Notes: generated by a model not told the origin, from the letters alone. A stretch of 35,207 nucleotides of DNA from Burkholderiaceae bacterium (GCA_016790515.1 JAEUOY010000040.1:1-35207), one strand, 5' to 3'. Shown: positions 8,312 through 15,888, numbered from the stretch's first letter. A program made the numbers and translations.

Positions 8312-9511
8312 TCAGATCACGCCGCGCTGGCGCAGCCCGTCCCGCTGCCGCGCATCGAGCCCGAGCAGCGCTTCCAGCACCTCGTCGGTGGCCTCGCCCA
8401 GCACCGGTGGCGGCTGGCGCACCGGCAGGCGCTCGCCGTCGAAGCGGTAGGGTGGCGCCATCACATGCGTGCTGCCGGCCACCGGGTGCGGCTGCTGCGT
8501 CACCAGGCCGCCGCGCAGCGCACGCTCGGAGCTCAGCGCCTCGAACAGGCCCAGCACCTCGCCGCAGGGGATGCCGGCGGCAGACAGTCGCTGCAGCAGC
8601 AGCGCGCGCGGGCGGCGGGCGATCTCCTCGGTCAGGATCGGCACCAGCAGGTCGCGGTGGGCGCCGCGGCCCAGGTTGTTCCTGAAGCGCTCGTCGTCGG
8701 CCAGGTCGGGGCGGGCGATCACCTCGCGGCAGAAGCGCTCGAACTGGGCGTTGTTGCCGACCGCGATGATCAGCCGGCCGTCGGCGGCGTCGTACATGCC
8801 GTAGGGCACGATCGACGGGTGGGCGTTGCCGTAGCGCGGCGGGTCCTTCTGCATCGCCAGCGCCTCCAGCCCGTAGTAGGCGCTGAGCATCACGCCGCTG
8901 TCGAACAGCGCCATCTCGATGTGGCGGCCGCGGCCCGTGCGCTGGCGCTGGAACAGCGCGGCCAGCACCGCCTGCGCGGCATACATCCCGGTGGTCATGT
9001 CGACCACCGCGACGCCGAACTTCAGCGGGCTCTGCTGCGGCTCGCCGTTCAGCGCCATCAGCCCGGCCTCGCCCTGCACCACCAGGTCGTAGCCAGGGCG
9101 CGCCGCCTCGGGGCCGGTGCGGTCGTAGCCCGAGATCGAGCAATAGACGATGTCCGGGCGCAGCGCGCGGATGTCCTCGTAGCCCAGCCCCATCTTCTCG
9201 ACGCCGCCGAACTTGAAGTTCTGCAGCACGACGTCGCAATGGCGGGCCAGGTCGCGCACCAGCTGCCGGCCTTCGGCGGTCTGCAGGTCGACGGTGAGCG
9301 AGCGCTTGTTGCGGTTGGCGCTGTTGAAGTACGGGGTCTCGGTCCTGCCGACGCGCAGGCCCCAGTCGCGCGTGTCGTCGCCGCGCAGGGGGTGCTCGAC
9401 CTTGATGACCTCGGCGCCGAGGTCGCCCAGCGCCATGCCGCACATCGGGCCGGCCAGCACCCGCGACAGGTCCAGCACGCGCACGCCGTCCAGCGGAAGG
9501 TCATCGGTCAT
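8312..9511 (-). CDS. CaiB/BaiF-type (class III) CoA-transferase
   Basis: A 399-residue cytoplasmic enzyme of the formyl-CoA transferase/CaiB family, which moves CoA between carboxylic acids through an aspartyl-CoA anhydride. The N-terminal motif VRVLDLSRVLAGPMCG with LGDLGAEVIKVEHP is diagnostic. The catalytic aspartate should be Asp171 in VVDMTTGMYAAQAVLAAL, and GRGRHIEMALFDS follows as usual. Length is normal. It stands alone, convergent with ridA and downstream of the rep gene on the same strand. Substrate unknown. Confidence 0.94.
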   Translation of the reverse strand: MTDDLPLDGVRVLDLSRVLAGPMCGMALGDLGAEVIKVEHPLRGDDTRDWGLRVGRTETPYFNSANRNKRSLTVDLQTAEGRQLVRDLARHCDVVLQNFKFGGVEKMGLGYEDIRALRPDIVYCSISGYDRTGPEAARPGYDLVVQGEAGLMALNGEPQQSPLKFGVAVVDMTTGMYAAQAVLAALFQRQRTGRGRHIEMALFDSGVMLSAYYGLEALAMQKDPPRYGNAHPSIVPYGMYDAADGRLIIAVGNNAQFERFCREVIARPDLADDERFRNNLGRGAHRDLLVPILTEEIARRPRALLLQRLSAAGIPCGEVLGLFEALSSERALRGGLVTQQPHPVAGSTHVMAPPYRFDGERLPVRQPPPVLGEATDEVLEALLGLDARQRDGLRQRGVI

Positions 9512-9577
9512 CTCGGTCGGTTCCTGGCGGTACGGTCGGTCGGGCGTCGGCGCCGACAGGCCCAGTGCGATCCGGCA

Positions 9578-9586
9578 TTGTCCACA
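9578..9586 (+). other. DnaA-box-like nonamer
   Basis: TTGTCCACA differs from the DnaA box TTATCCACA at one position. It lies 31 bases past the rep stop codon. A single box is weak evidence, but chromid origins usually carry at least one near rep. Confidence 0.3.
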
Positions 9587-9616
9587 AGCCGGGCCGCTGC
9601 CGTCGCCCTACGGGCT

Positions 9617-10987
9617 TCAGGCCGCGCGCGACATCGCGAACTCGAGCAGTTCCTTGTCGGTCACCCCGCCCGGCCACACCAGCTGGGCCAGCCAGCGGAA
9701 GAAACTGCTCTCGGCGATGCGGCTGTGGATGCCGTCGCGGCGCCAGGCGCGGGCGATCGGTGCCGCCAGCTCGGCCAGCCTCTCGGCCTCGAAGCGTGCG
9801 ATCCAGGCGCTGCGCTCGGCCTCGGCCATCTCGGCGAACAGGGCCCGGGCCTCGACGAGCTTGTGGTGGTCCCAGTCGGCGCGCAGCTGCTGCAGCTTCT
9901 CCTCGACGCTGGGCGGTCGCGCCGCCGGCGCCTCGGCAGGCGCGCCGGCGCCCTCCCCGGCCCCGGCATACTGCTTCTTCAGCGCGTCGCGCAGGTAGGC
10001 GGCGGTCGACTTCAGCGGCGGCAGCGCGCTGTTCTTCGTGCGCTGCTCGACATGGTCGACCGCGGCGCGCAGCACGCCCTCGTCGGTGGTGGCGTACAGG
10101 TCCTGCGCATCGCTGCGCCTGAAGCCCAGCGCGATCACGCGCTCGACGAGCTCGAGGTCGAAGACGTTGCGGGCCGATTCGCGCAGGCCTTCGAGGCTGG
10201 GCTGCGGCTTGGGGCAGACGCGGAACTGCAGTTCCTCGACCTTGCGGCCGCGCTTGTGCTCGACCACCTCCATCCGGAAGTCGTCGCTGAGCGTGTCGAG
10301 CTCGACCAGCGCCTTCTTGATCGTGTCGCGGTGCAGGATGCGGTAGTCGACCGCGGTGATGTCGCTGCGCCCGGTCAGCACCGAGGCCCACCAGATCACG
10401 TCCTCGCGCATCGTCAGCCGGCCCGGCGAGGTCAGGTAGCGCGCGCCCAGCTCGTACAGCACCGCGGCGGCGTAGCTGCGCATCTGCGAGCTGATCTCCA
10501 GCAGCACGCGGGTGTAGTGGGCGGGGCGCACCAGCCGCTCGCGGATCGGCTCGGGGTAGCTCCAGGTGATGGTGCAGGCCTGGCCGCGACCGGGCTCGTG
10601 GATCACCACCGGGCCGAGCAGCTGGGTCGAGGTCCATTGCCGGGTCGCGCCGCTGCTGGTGTGCCATTCGATCGTCGTCGCCTGCATGTCGCGGATGTGC
10701 GATTTCAGCAGTTCGGTGTTGTTGGACGTGAAGCGTGCGTCGTCGATCAGTTCGGACAGGCCGATCGTGTAGGTCGGCTGGTCGACCCCCTGTCGCTGGG
10801 CGTGGTAGAGAAAGACGTTGTAGATGCGGCGCGACAGCAGCGTCAGCTTGCCGCGCTTGGGGCGGATCGCGATCGCCTCGTTGGCTTTCGAGACCGCCTG
10901 TTCGTCACGCGCGGCCCGCGCATCGACGATTTTGTCGATGCGCGGGCGTGCCGCGTCGGCGGCGTCATCGTGGGCCTTTGATTCCAC
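9617..10987 (-). CDS. Replication initiator protein (Rep_3-like, tandem winged helix)
   Basis: A 456-residue protein recognised as the replication initiator of burkholderial plasmids and chromids. Residues about 45-150 (KLTLLSRRIYNVFLYHAQ at the start) look like the first winged helix, and about 165-285 (LLEISSQMRSYAAAVLYELGARYL ... LHRDTIKKALVELDTL) like the second, which contacts iterons in this family. The C-terminal 150 residues are Ala/Pro-rich then helical, longer than in small plasmids. The start is GTG at 10987, with GGAA upstream. It is divergent from parAB and separated from it by the repeat-rich region 10988-11495, the arrangement expected of an iteron-controlled origin. It decides the identity of this replicon as extrachromosomal or a second chromosome. 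Confidence 0.9.
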   Translation of the reverse strand: MESKAHDDAADAARPRIDKIVDARAARDEQAVSKANEAIAIRPKRGKLTLLSRRIYNVFLYHAQRQGVDQPTYTIGLSELIDDARFTSNNTELLKSHIRDMQATTIEWHTSSGATRQWTSTQLLGPVVIHEPGRGQACTITWSYPEPIRERLVRPAHYTRVLLEISSQMRSYAAAVLYELGARYLTSPGRLTMREDVIWWASVLTGRSDITAVDYRILHRDTIKKALVELDTLSDDFRMEVVEHKRGRKVEELQFRVCPKPQPSLEGLRESARNVFDLELVERVIALGFRRSDAQDLYATTDEGVLRAAVDHVEQRTKNSALPPLKSTAAYLRDALKKQYAGAGEGAGAPAEAPAARPPSVEEKLQQLRADWDHHKLVEARALFAEMAEAERSAWIARFEAERLAELAAPIARAWRRDGIHSRIAESSFFRWLAQLVWPGGVTDKELLEFAMSRAA

Positions 10988-11029
10988 CGATTTCCAGCTT
11001 TTGGATCCGCGCCGCCTGCATCTTGGATC
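10978..11029. repeat. Rep-proximal repeats with 22-bp period
   Basis: TTGGATC occurs at 11001-11007 and 11023-11029, exactly 22 bases apart, and a degenerate TTGATTC lies at 10978-10984, 23 bases before. They straddle the rep start and its -10 region. The spacing equals that of the larger iteron set at 11174-11287. Both perfect copies contain GATC. They are probable initiator-binding/autoregulation sites. Confidence 0.45.
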
Positions 11030-11048
11030 TGAATTGTGATTTTGTCAA
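11020..11048 (-). promoter_or_regulatory. Candidate rep promoter
   Basis: On the minus strand a perfect TTGACA (11043-11048) precedes a weak CAAGAT (11020-11025) at 17-base spacing. The -10 overlaps a TTGGATC repeat (11023-11029), and two overlapping inverted repeats cover the -35: GAATTG/CAATTC (11031-11036, 11046-11051) and TGTGA/TCACA (11035-11039, 11050-11054). This would allow Rep autorepression, which is known for iteron plasmids. Confidence 0.45.
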
Positions 11049-11173
11049 TTCACAGTCGACTTCGTGAACGACACACCGGGCTGCCTTGAAAGCATTGAAG
11101 ACAACACTTGAAGACTTGAAGAGTTGGCTCGCCGAAAAGGCCTTTTGCATCAGCCACTTGGCTCCTATCGGCC

Positions 11174-11287
11174 GAGTGGATATGGGGTTCTCGCGGAGAC
11201 TTCTTGGGATACTCCGGAGGGGATATGGGGAACCGGGGCGTCGAACTGGAGACTTTTTGGGGATCTCGGTGAGTGGATTTGGGAAAC
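11174..11287 (+). repeat. Iteron-like array: five TGGG-core motifs spaced 22/21/32/22 bp
   Basis: TGGG cores begin at 11183, 11205, 11226, 11258 and 11280, so they are 2, 2, 3 and 2 helical turns apart. Two unit types alternate: GTGGATATGGGG, GGGGATATGGGG and GTGGATTTGGGA at the first, third and fifth cores; GGAGACTTCTTGGGATACTC and GGAGACTTTTTGGGGATCTC at the second and fourth. The helical phasing and the position next to rep mark them as candidate Rep-binding iterons. Confidence 0.6.
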
Positions 11288-11390
11288 AAGGCTGTGCCGG
11301 GGCCCGGTGTGGTGCGGATTCGGTCGTGCAGCGCCCGGCGGGTCGGGTCCAGGCCGCGCCGGCTGGCGGATCGGACGGGCGGGCAAGGCC

Positions 11391-11411
11391 GGTTCCCCAA
11401 AAACTCTCACC
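11391..11411 (-). repeat. Inverted iteron-like copy
   Basis: Read on the minus strand this is GGTGAG-AGTT-TTTGGGGAACC. The direct copy at 11268-11287 reads GGTGAG-TGGA-TTTGGGAAAC. The flanks match while the four central bases differ. Some iteron origins use an inverted copy near the partition or rep promoter for autoregulation. Confidence 0.5.
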
Positions 11412-11444
11412 TTTCCTGCGGCTGATTTCTGCCGAAATTTGCCG

Positions 11445-11466
11445 AGTCTACGATTCCCGGTAGACT
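11445..11466. promoter_or_regulatory. Candidate parAB operator overlapping the parA promoter
   Basis: The inverted repeat AGTCTAC-N8-GTAGACT (7-base arms) ends 29 bases before the parA GTG. It overlaps a possible promoter with TTGCCG at 11439-11444 and TAGACT at 11461-11466 (16-base spacer). Type Ia ParA proteins repress their own promoter through an N-terminal helix-turn-helix, which this ParA has, so this is the natural ParA operator. It does not share sequence with the GGCAACC palindromes. Confidence 0.5.
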
Positions 11467-11495
11467 TGCCGGAAATCGTTGAATCAGGAACATCC

Positions 11496-12749
11496 GTGGC
11501 CACCACCTCACAAGTCGAACCCCCGGTCATCGATCGTGGCAACCCGGTTGCCACCGCGCGCCCTGCCCCGGCCCTGGCGCCGCGCGCGCTGATCGACATG
11601 CCGCGCATCCAGGCGCTGGCCACCCGCGCCACCACCATGGTCGAGCAGATCCGCGGCCGGCTGCTGGCGCCCGAATCGCGCAAGGTCTCGCCGCTGTATT
11701 CTGCGGCGCAGATCGCCGCGCTGTGCGGCGTCGACAAGCCGCATGTCAACTACCGCATCGGCAAGGGCGACCTGCCCTCCGGGCGGCTGACGCCCAGCGG
11801 CGGCAAGCGCGAGTTCACGCTGGCCGAGGCACGGCAGTGGGCGCGCTCGTACCGCCACGAGAAGATGCGACCGCGCGGCCAGCGGGCGATCTGCGTGGCG
11901 GTGGCCAACTTCAAGGGCGGCGTCTCGAAGACCACCAGCTCGATGATCCTGGCGCAGGGCCTGAGCCTGCGCGGCCACCGCGTGCTGGCCATCGACATCG
12001 ACCCGCAGGGCTCGCTGACGACGCTGCACGGCATCCTGCCCGAGACCGAGGTCACCGAGGAGATGACGATCTCGCCGCTGTGCCACGGCCACAGCGACGA
12101 CATCACGCCGGCGATCCGCTCGACCTACTGGGACGGCATCGATCTGGTGGCCGCCGCGCCGTTCCTGTTCTCGGCCGAGTTCGCGCTGCCCGCGCGGCAG
12201 ATGAGCGACACCGGCGCGCGCTTCTGGGACGTGCTCCATGCCGGGCTCGAGCCGGTGCGCGAGCTCTACGACGTGATCGTCATCGACACCCCGCCCTCGC
12301 TCTCGTACGTGACGATCAACGGCCTGTGGGCGGCCGACGGCGTGGTCGTGCCGGTGCCGCCGTCGGGGCTGGACTTCGCCAGTTCGGCGCAGTTCTGGTC
12401 GCTGCTCGCCGACCTGGGCGGCAACCTCGACCAGCAGGAGCCCGCAGGCGCGCGCAAGGTCTTCGATTTTCTGCACATCCTGCTCAGCCGGGTCGACCAG
12501 GCCGATGCCGCGTCGCCCGCGGTGCGGCAATGGATCCAGGCCACCTATGGCGAGTTCGTGCTGCCGGTCGAGATCCCGAAGACCTCGGTCACCAGCAACA
12601 AGGCCGCCGAGTTCGCCACCGTCTACGACGTGCAGAAGTACGACGGCTCGGCCAAGACCTACAAGCGTGCGGTCGATGCCTACGATCGCTTCGTCGACCT
12701 GGTCGAGGAATCGGTGGTCGAGGCCTGGCGCGCGCGGGCGGCGGCATGA
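11496..12749 (+). CDS. parA: ParA partition ATPase, type Ia (HTH + Walker ATPase)
   Basis: A 417-residue partition ATPase that would move replicon copies over the nucleoid together with ParB. Residues about 65-115 form a DNA-binding helix-turn-helix (YSAAQIAALCGVDKPHVNYRIGKG), typical of type Ia ParA. The deviant Walker A is KGGVSKTTS (from Lys140), with Ser where chromosomal ParA has Gly; plasmid type Ia proteins tolerate substitutions here. Walker A' is IDIDPQGSLT and Walker B is VIVIDTPPSLSYV. The GTG start at 11496 has AGGA seven bases upstream; an in-frame extension to 11124 would cross the origin. One centromere-like palindrome lies inside the gene at 11536-11554 and encodes part of the flexible N-terminus. 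Confidence 0.93.
   Translation: MATTSQVEPPVIDRGNPVATARPAPALAPRALIDMPRIQALATRATTMVEQIRGRLLAPESRKVSPLYSAAQIAALCGVDKPHVNYRIGKGDLPSGRLTPSGGKREFTLAEARQWARSYRHEKMRPRGQRAICVAVANFKGGVSKTTSSMILAQGLSLRGHRVLAIDIDPQGSLTTLHGILPETEVTEEMTISPLCHGHSDDITPAIRSTYWDGIDLVAAAPFLFSAEFALPARQMSDTGARFWDVLHAGLEPVRELYDVIVIDTPPSLSYVTINGLWAADGVVVPVPPSGLDFASSAQFWSLLADLGGNLDQQEPAGARKVFDFLHILLSRVDQADAASPAVRQWIQATYGEFVLPVEIPKTSVTSNKAAEFATVYDVQKYDGSAKTYKRAVDAYDRFVDLVEESVVEAWRARAAA
11536..11554. repeat. Centromere-like palindrome 1 (parS candidate), inside parA
   Basis: GTGGCAACC-C-GGTTGCCAC is a perfect palindrome with 9-base arms around one central base. It lies near the 5' end of parA. Four related copies occur around parAB and I saw no other full copy in the window. 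Confidence 0.6.
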
Positions 12750-12766
12750 GGCGGCTGGACGCGCGC

Positions 12767-12785
12767 GTGGCAACCGGGTTGACAG
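12767..12785. repeat. Centromere-like palindrome 2 (degenerate)
   Basis: GTGGCAACC-G-GGTTGACAG matches the other copies except at two positions of the right arm. It lies in the 145-base parA-parB gap, 17 bases after the parA stop. Confidence 0.5.
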
Positions 12786-12858
12786 CCGGGGCGCAGTGCG
12801 GCGCCGGCCGGCGGCGCTGCCCTGCCCTCGGCCTGGTCCGACGCGGATCACGTGGTCC

Positions 12859-12877
12859 CTGGCAACCGGGTTGCCAG
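12859..12877. repeat. Centromere-like palindrome 3 (parS candidate), upstream of parB
   Basis: CTGGCAACC-G-GGTTGCCAG is a perfect 9+1+9 palindrome. It ends 17 bases before the parB start. The outer base pair differs from copy 1 (C/G instead of G/C) in a compensating way, which keeps the symmetry and argues for selection. Confidence 0.6.
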
Positions 12878-12894
12878 CCAGACGGAGACCTGGG

Positions 12895-13959
12895 ATGAGC
12901 ACCAAATCCAAGCTGCTCGCCATGACCGGCGACCTGCAACTGCCGGCGGCCGCCACCCCCGCCGCACCAGCGGCGCTCGAGCCGCTGCCCGCCGCGGCCC
13001 CCGCCGGCGCCGAAGGGCCGAAGTTCCCGCCGGTGGTGCCGGGGCTGGCGGCGCGCACCGGGCCGGGCCAGATGCTGCAGTTTCGCGGCCAGATGCTGGC
13101 GGTCGAAGGTGAGCTGGCCAAGCTGCGCGACCGGCTGAAGGAACACGAGGGCGCGGCGGCGACGCGCAAGCTCGACACCCGGCTGATCAGCCCGAGCCGC
13201 TGGGCCAACCGGCACAAGGACGCCTTCGCGACGGCCGAGTTCCTGCGCCTGAAGCAGGACATCGAGCTGGCCGGCGGCAATGTCCAGCCGATCCTGGTGC
13301 GCACGCTGGCCGACCAGAGCGAGCGCTACGAGATCGTCTTCGGCCACCGTCGCCACCGTGCCTGCGCCGAACTCGGGCTGCCGGTGCTGGCGACGATCGA
13401 GACCGGCGCGCTGTCGGACCTGGACCTGTTCTCGGCAATGGACCGCGAGAATCGCGAGCGCGCCGACCTTTCGCCCTTCGAGCAGGGCACGATGTACCGG
13501 CGCGCCCTGGACGAGGGCCTGTACCCGTCGAACCGCCGGCTGGCCGAAGCGCTGGGCGTCTCGCACACCTGGGTCGCCAACGTGCTGCAGGTGGCCGACC
13601 TGCCGCCGGCGGTGCTGGAGTGCTTCCGCTCGCCGCTGGAGGTGCAGCACCGCCATGCGCGGTTGATCGGCGGCGCGCTCGACAAGGACCGCAAGTCGGT
13701 GTTGCGGCGCGCCGAGAAGCTGCGCCAGCAGGCACGCCGCCTGCCCGCCGCAGCGGTGGTCGAGGCCCTGCTGGCCACCACCGAAGAGGCCGAGCCCGCC
13801 GGGTCGCGGCTGCTGCGCTCCGGCGAGAAGGTGGTGGGCCGCTGGTCGCGCGACAGGGCAGGGCGCCTGACGATCCAGCTCGATGCCGGCATCGCCGCTG
13901 ACGAGGCGCTCGCCGCGGCGCTGATGGCGCTGGTGCGCAGCCAGGCCGCGCCGGGCTAG
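12895..13959 (+). CDS. parB: ParB centromere-binding partition protein
   Basis: A 354-residue ParB/RepB/Spo0J-family protein. The first 90 residues are Ala/Pro-rich with a short charged helix. The N-terminal nucleotide-binding domain carries VFGHRRHRACAELG (the GxRRxRA motif, residues 150-156, that in ParB binds CTP) and ENRERADLSPFEQG (185-198). A helix-turn-helix at about 215-235 (RLAEALGVSHTWVANVL) should read the centromere. The start has GGAG upstream. It is second in a parAB operon, and its likely DNA sites are the four GGCAACC-N-GGTTGCC palindromes around these genes (inference). Confidence 0.93.
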   Translation: MSTKSKLLAMTGDLQLPAAATPAAPAALEPLPAAAPAGAEGPKFPPVVPGLAARTGPGQMLQFRGQMLAVEGELAKLRDRLKEHEGAAATRKLDTRLISPSRWANRHKDAFATAEFLRLKQDIELAGGNVQPILVRTLADQSERYEIVFGHRRHRACAELGLPVLATIETGALSDLDLFSAMDRENRERADLSPFEQGTMYRRALDEGLYPSNRRLAEALGVSHTWVANVLQVADLPPAVLECFRSPLEVQHRHARLIGGALDKDRKSVLRRAEKLRQQARRLPAAAVVEALLATTEEAEPAGSRLLRSGEKVVGRWSRDRAGRLTIQLDAGIAADEALAAALMALVRSQAAPG

Positions 13960-13970
13960 CACGCGCCCTG

Positions 13971-13999
13971 CGCCGGTGGCAACCCGGTTGCCACCGGCG
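13971..13999. repeat. Centromere-like palindrome 4, extended to 29 bp, after parB
   Basis: The core GTGGCAACC-C-GGTTGCCAC (13976-13994) is identical to copy 1. The symmetry extends by five more base pairs (CGCCG on the left, CGGCG on the right), giving 14-base arms. It lies between the convergent parB and recombinase stops. It could double as a transcription end, but a one-base centre is a poor RNA loop and there is no T-run. Confidence 0.6.
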
Positions 14000-14007
14000 C
14001 TGCGGCT

Positions 14008-15888
14008 TCAGGCGAAGGCCTGGTCCATCGCGTCGGCCACGCGCCGGATCTGCGCGCGGGTATAGCGGGCGGTGGTGCGAGGATCGGCATGGCCCAGCAA
14101 CTGGCCGACGACATCGAGCGGCACGCCGCGCTCCAGCGCCCGGGTGCCGCAGGTGTGGCGCAGCCAGTGCGGGCTGGCCCGGGCGGCCGCCACCTTGTCG
14201 GCCCAGCTGAGGTCCGACCCGGCGATCGCCTTGTCGAGCCAGGTCTTCATCGCGCTGTAGAGCGAGCGGTAGCCCGGCGCCCGGTCCGGCTGCTTCAGGC
14301 TGGCCAGCAGGGGCTGTTGCGGCTGTTCGGCCAGCGCGCCGCTGTCGATGCCGCGCAGCGCGAGGTAGCGATCGAGTGCGCGCCGGGCCTGGCCGGCGAC
14401 CGGAATCACCCGGTTGCGCCGGCCCTTGCCGTGCACCTGCAGCAGCAGCCGGCCGTCGTCGTCGTGAAAGTCGCCGAGGCGCGCGCCCAGCAGCTCGGCC
14501 GCGCGAAGCCCGGTCGCCTCGAGGAAGTGCAGCAGGAAGACCATGCGCCCGGCCGCCGGATCGGCCGCGGCCAGGGCCTCGAGTCGAACGGTGATCGCCA
14601 GCCAGAGCGCGGGTGCGAACGCCCGGCTGGCCAGCTCGTCGGCATCGCGGTCGTCGCCGCTGCGCCGGTTGACCAGCACCCAGGGGTTGCCCGGCAGGTA
14701 GCGCGCGGCCACCAGCCAGGCGAAGCAGGAACCGACGACGACGACCGCCTGGCGTTGGCTGCGCAGGCTCAGCGGCCCGGCGAACGGGCTCCAGGCGTTG
14801 TGTCCCAGCGGCGCGGTGCGGCGCGAGGTCCAGTCGGCGGGCAGATTCTGCAGCAGGGCCATGTAGGCCAGGCAGTCGTCGGCGTTGCAGCGGCTCAGTG
14901 TCAGCCGTTGCTGGTCCAGGAACAGCAGGAAGCGGCCGAGCTCGCGCCGGTAGGCCCGGGCGGTGGCGGGACTGCCGGCGCGGGCCTGGATCCAGGCGCG
15001 CACGGCCAGCACGTCGGCGTCGAGATCGCGCGCCGCCAGCTGCTCGGGCGTCAGCGCGAAGCCGATGCCGTCGGCCCGAGCGGCAGCGCCGGGCGGCACG
15101 GCGGCGGGCAGGGCAGGGCGCTGCGACGCGGGCCCGGGCAGTGGGGGGCCGGGCAGGGAGGGGCTGGTTGGCGGCCGGCCGATCGAGGCCGACAGCGTGC
15201 GCCCACGCTGCGCGAGAGCGCTGTCGCGCCGCGGTGAAGTCGACCCCGGCAGCAGCGTTTCCAGCTGCTGCGCCAGGCGCTGGGCCTTGGTGGCGCCGAT
15301 CCGCGGGATCGTCTTCCACCAGCGTCCGCCGGCCTGTACGCGGGCCTGCAGGTCCGCCAGCAGCAGCAGGCCGCAGGACAGCAGCGCGCGGCACAGAGGC
15401 TCGGGCAGCCAGGCATCGAGCCGGTGATGGGGCAGGGCGGGTTCGGCGGCGACCTGGGCCAGCGACTGCAGCAGGTCGAGCTGGCGGGAGCGCAGGCGGC
15501 CATCGCGCAGGGCCTTTCGGTCGGGCGGGAAGGCCTGGGCGTGCAAGTCCAGCAGCTCGGCCTGGCCGAAATCCTCGAGCCTCTGTTCGCGGGCCCATTG
15601 ATCCACCGGCGGCACCGCGGTGGCGCCGGCGTGCGGCCGGATCGACAGACCGATCAGGCGCCAGCGTGCATCGCCGCGACGGCGTGCCAGGGCCCTGACG
15701 CGATCGACGATTGCGTGGTGCATCCGGCGCAGCGCGACCGCGCCGTCGCGCGGGTCGTGTCCTAGATACCGGGCGGCCGCGGAGGCCTGGGGCAGGCCTT
15801 CGGCGATCGCACGCAGGTAGGCGAGGTGGTGGGCACCGAGCTTGGCTTGCACTGGCCCGCCCGCCGCGTTGTAAGTGCTTGTCGCCAT
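14008..15888 (-). CDS. Tyrosine recombinase/integrase with DUF3701-like N-terminus
   Basis: A 626-residue recombinase, twice the length of XerC/XerD. The C-terminal catalytic domain shows all expected residues: Arg in EATGLRAAELL, Lys in GKGRRNRVIPV, HWLRH (His574, Arg577), His600 in LLGHADPRTTARY and the nucleophile Tyr609. An SAM-like core-binding region lies at about 300-390. The N-terminal ~100 residues (HLAYLRAIAEGLPQASAAARYLG) resemble DUF3701, and about 170-215 looks like a helix-hairpin-helix (TIPRIGATKAQRLAQQL). The gene converges on parB and faces the candidate crossover site at 15942-15969. A role in resolving dimers of this replicon is likely; integrase of an old element is the alternative. 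Confidence 0.9.
   Translation of the reverse strand: MATSTYNAAGGPVQAKLGAHHLAYLRAIAEGLPQASAAARYLGHDPRDGAVALRRMHHAIVDRVRALARRRGDARWRLIGLSIRPHAGATAVPPVDQWAREQRLEDFGQAELLDLHAQAFPPDRKALRDGRLRSRQLDLLQSLAQVAAEPALPHHRLDAWLPEPLCRALLSCGLLLLADLQARVQAGGRWWKTIPRIGATKAQRLAQQLETLLPGSTSPRRDSALAQRGRTLSASIGRPPTSPSLPGPPLPGPASQRPALPAAVPPGAAARADGIGFALTPEQLAARDLDADVLAVRAWIQARAGSPATARAYRRELGRFLLFLDQQRLTLSRCNADDCLAYMALLQNLPADWTSRRTAPLGHNAWSPFAGPLSLRSQRQAVVVVGSCFAWLVAARYLPGNPWVLVNRRSGDDRDADELASRAFAPALWLAITVRLEALAAADPAAGRMVFLLHFLEATGLRAAELLGARLGDFHDDDGRLLLQVHGKGRRNRVIPVAGQARRALDRYLALRGIDSGALAEQPQQPLLASLKQPDRAPGYRSLYSAMKTWLDKAIAGSDLSWADKVAAARASPHWLRHTCGTRALERGVPLDVVGQLLGHADPRTTARYTRAQIRRVADAMDQAFA

Larger units (their letters stand above)
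10988..11495. other. Putative origin of replication between rep and parA
   Basis: This 508-base gap has no convincing gene. It holds, from left to right: the rep promoter and proximal repeats; an AT-richer patch with four TTGAA repeats (starting 11086, 11095, 11108, 11116), a possible unwinding zone; five direct iteron-like motifs (11174-11287); a GC-rich stretch (11290-11390); one inverted iteron-like copy (11391-11411); and the parA promoter/operator (11439-11466). This matches the usual layout of Rep_3-type origins. Function is inferred, not shown. Confidence 0.6.

Noticed and set aside
8465-10981. Plus-strand open frame of 838 codons opposite the CoA-transferase and rep genes
   Set aside because: Shadow frame; the minus strand has clear family motifs in both genes.
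11508-13304. Minus-strand open frame over parA and the start of parB
   Set aside because: Low-complexity shadow of parA/parB, which carry ATPase and ParB motifs.
14686-14694. Isolated GGTTGCC-type half-sites (for example near 14686 and 5829)
   Set aside because: Only one arm of the centromere-like palindrome is present, so they are expected by chance.
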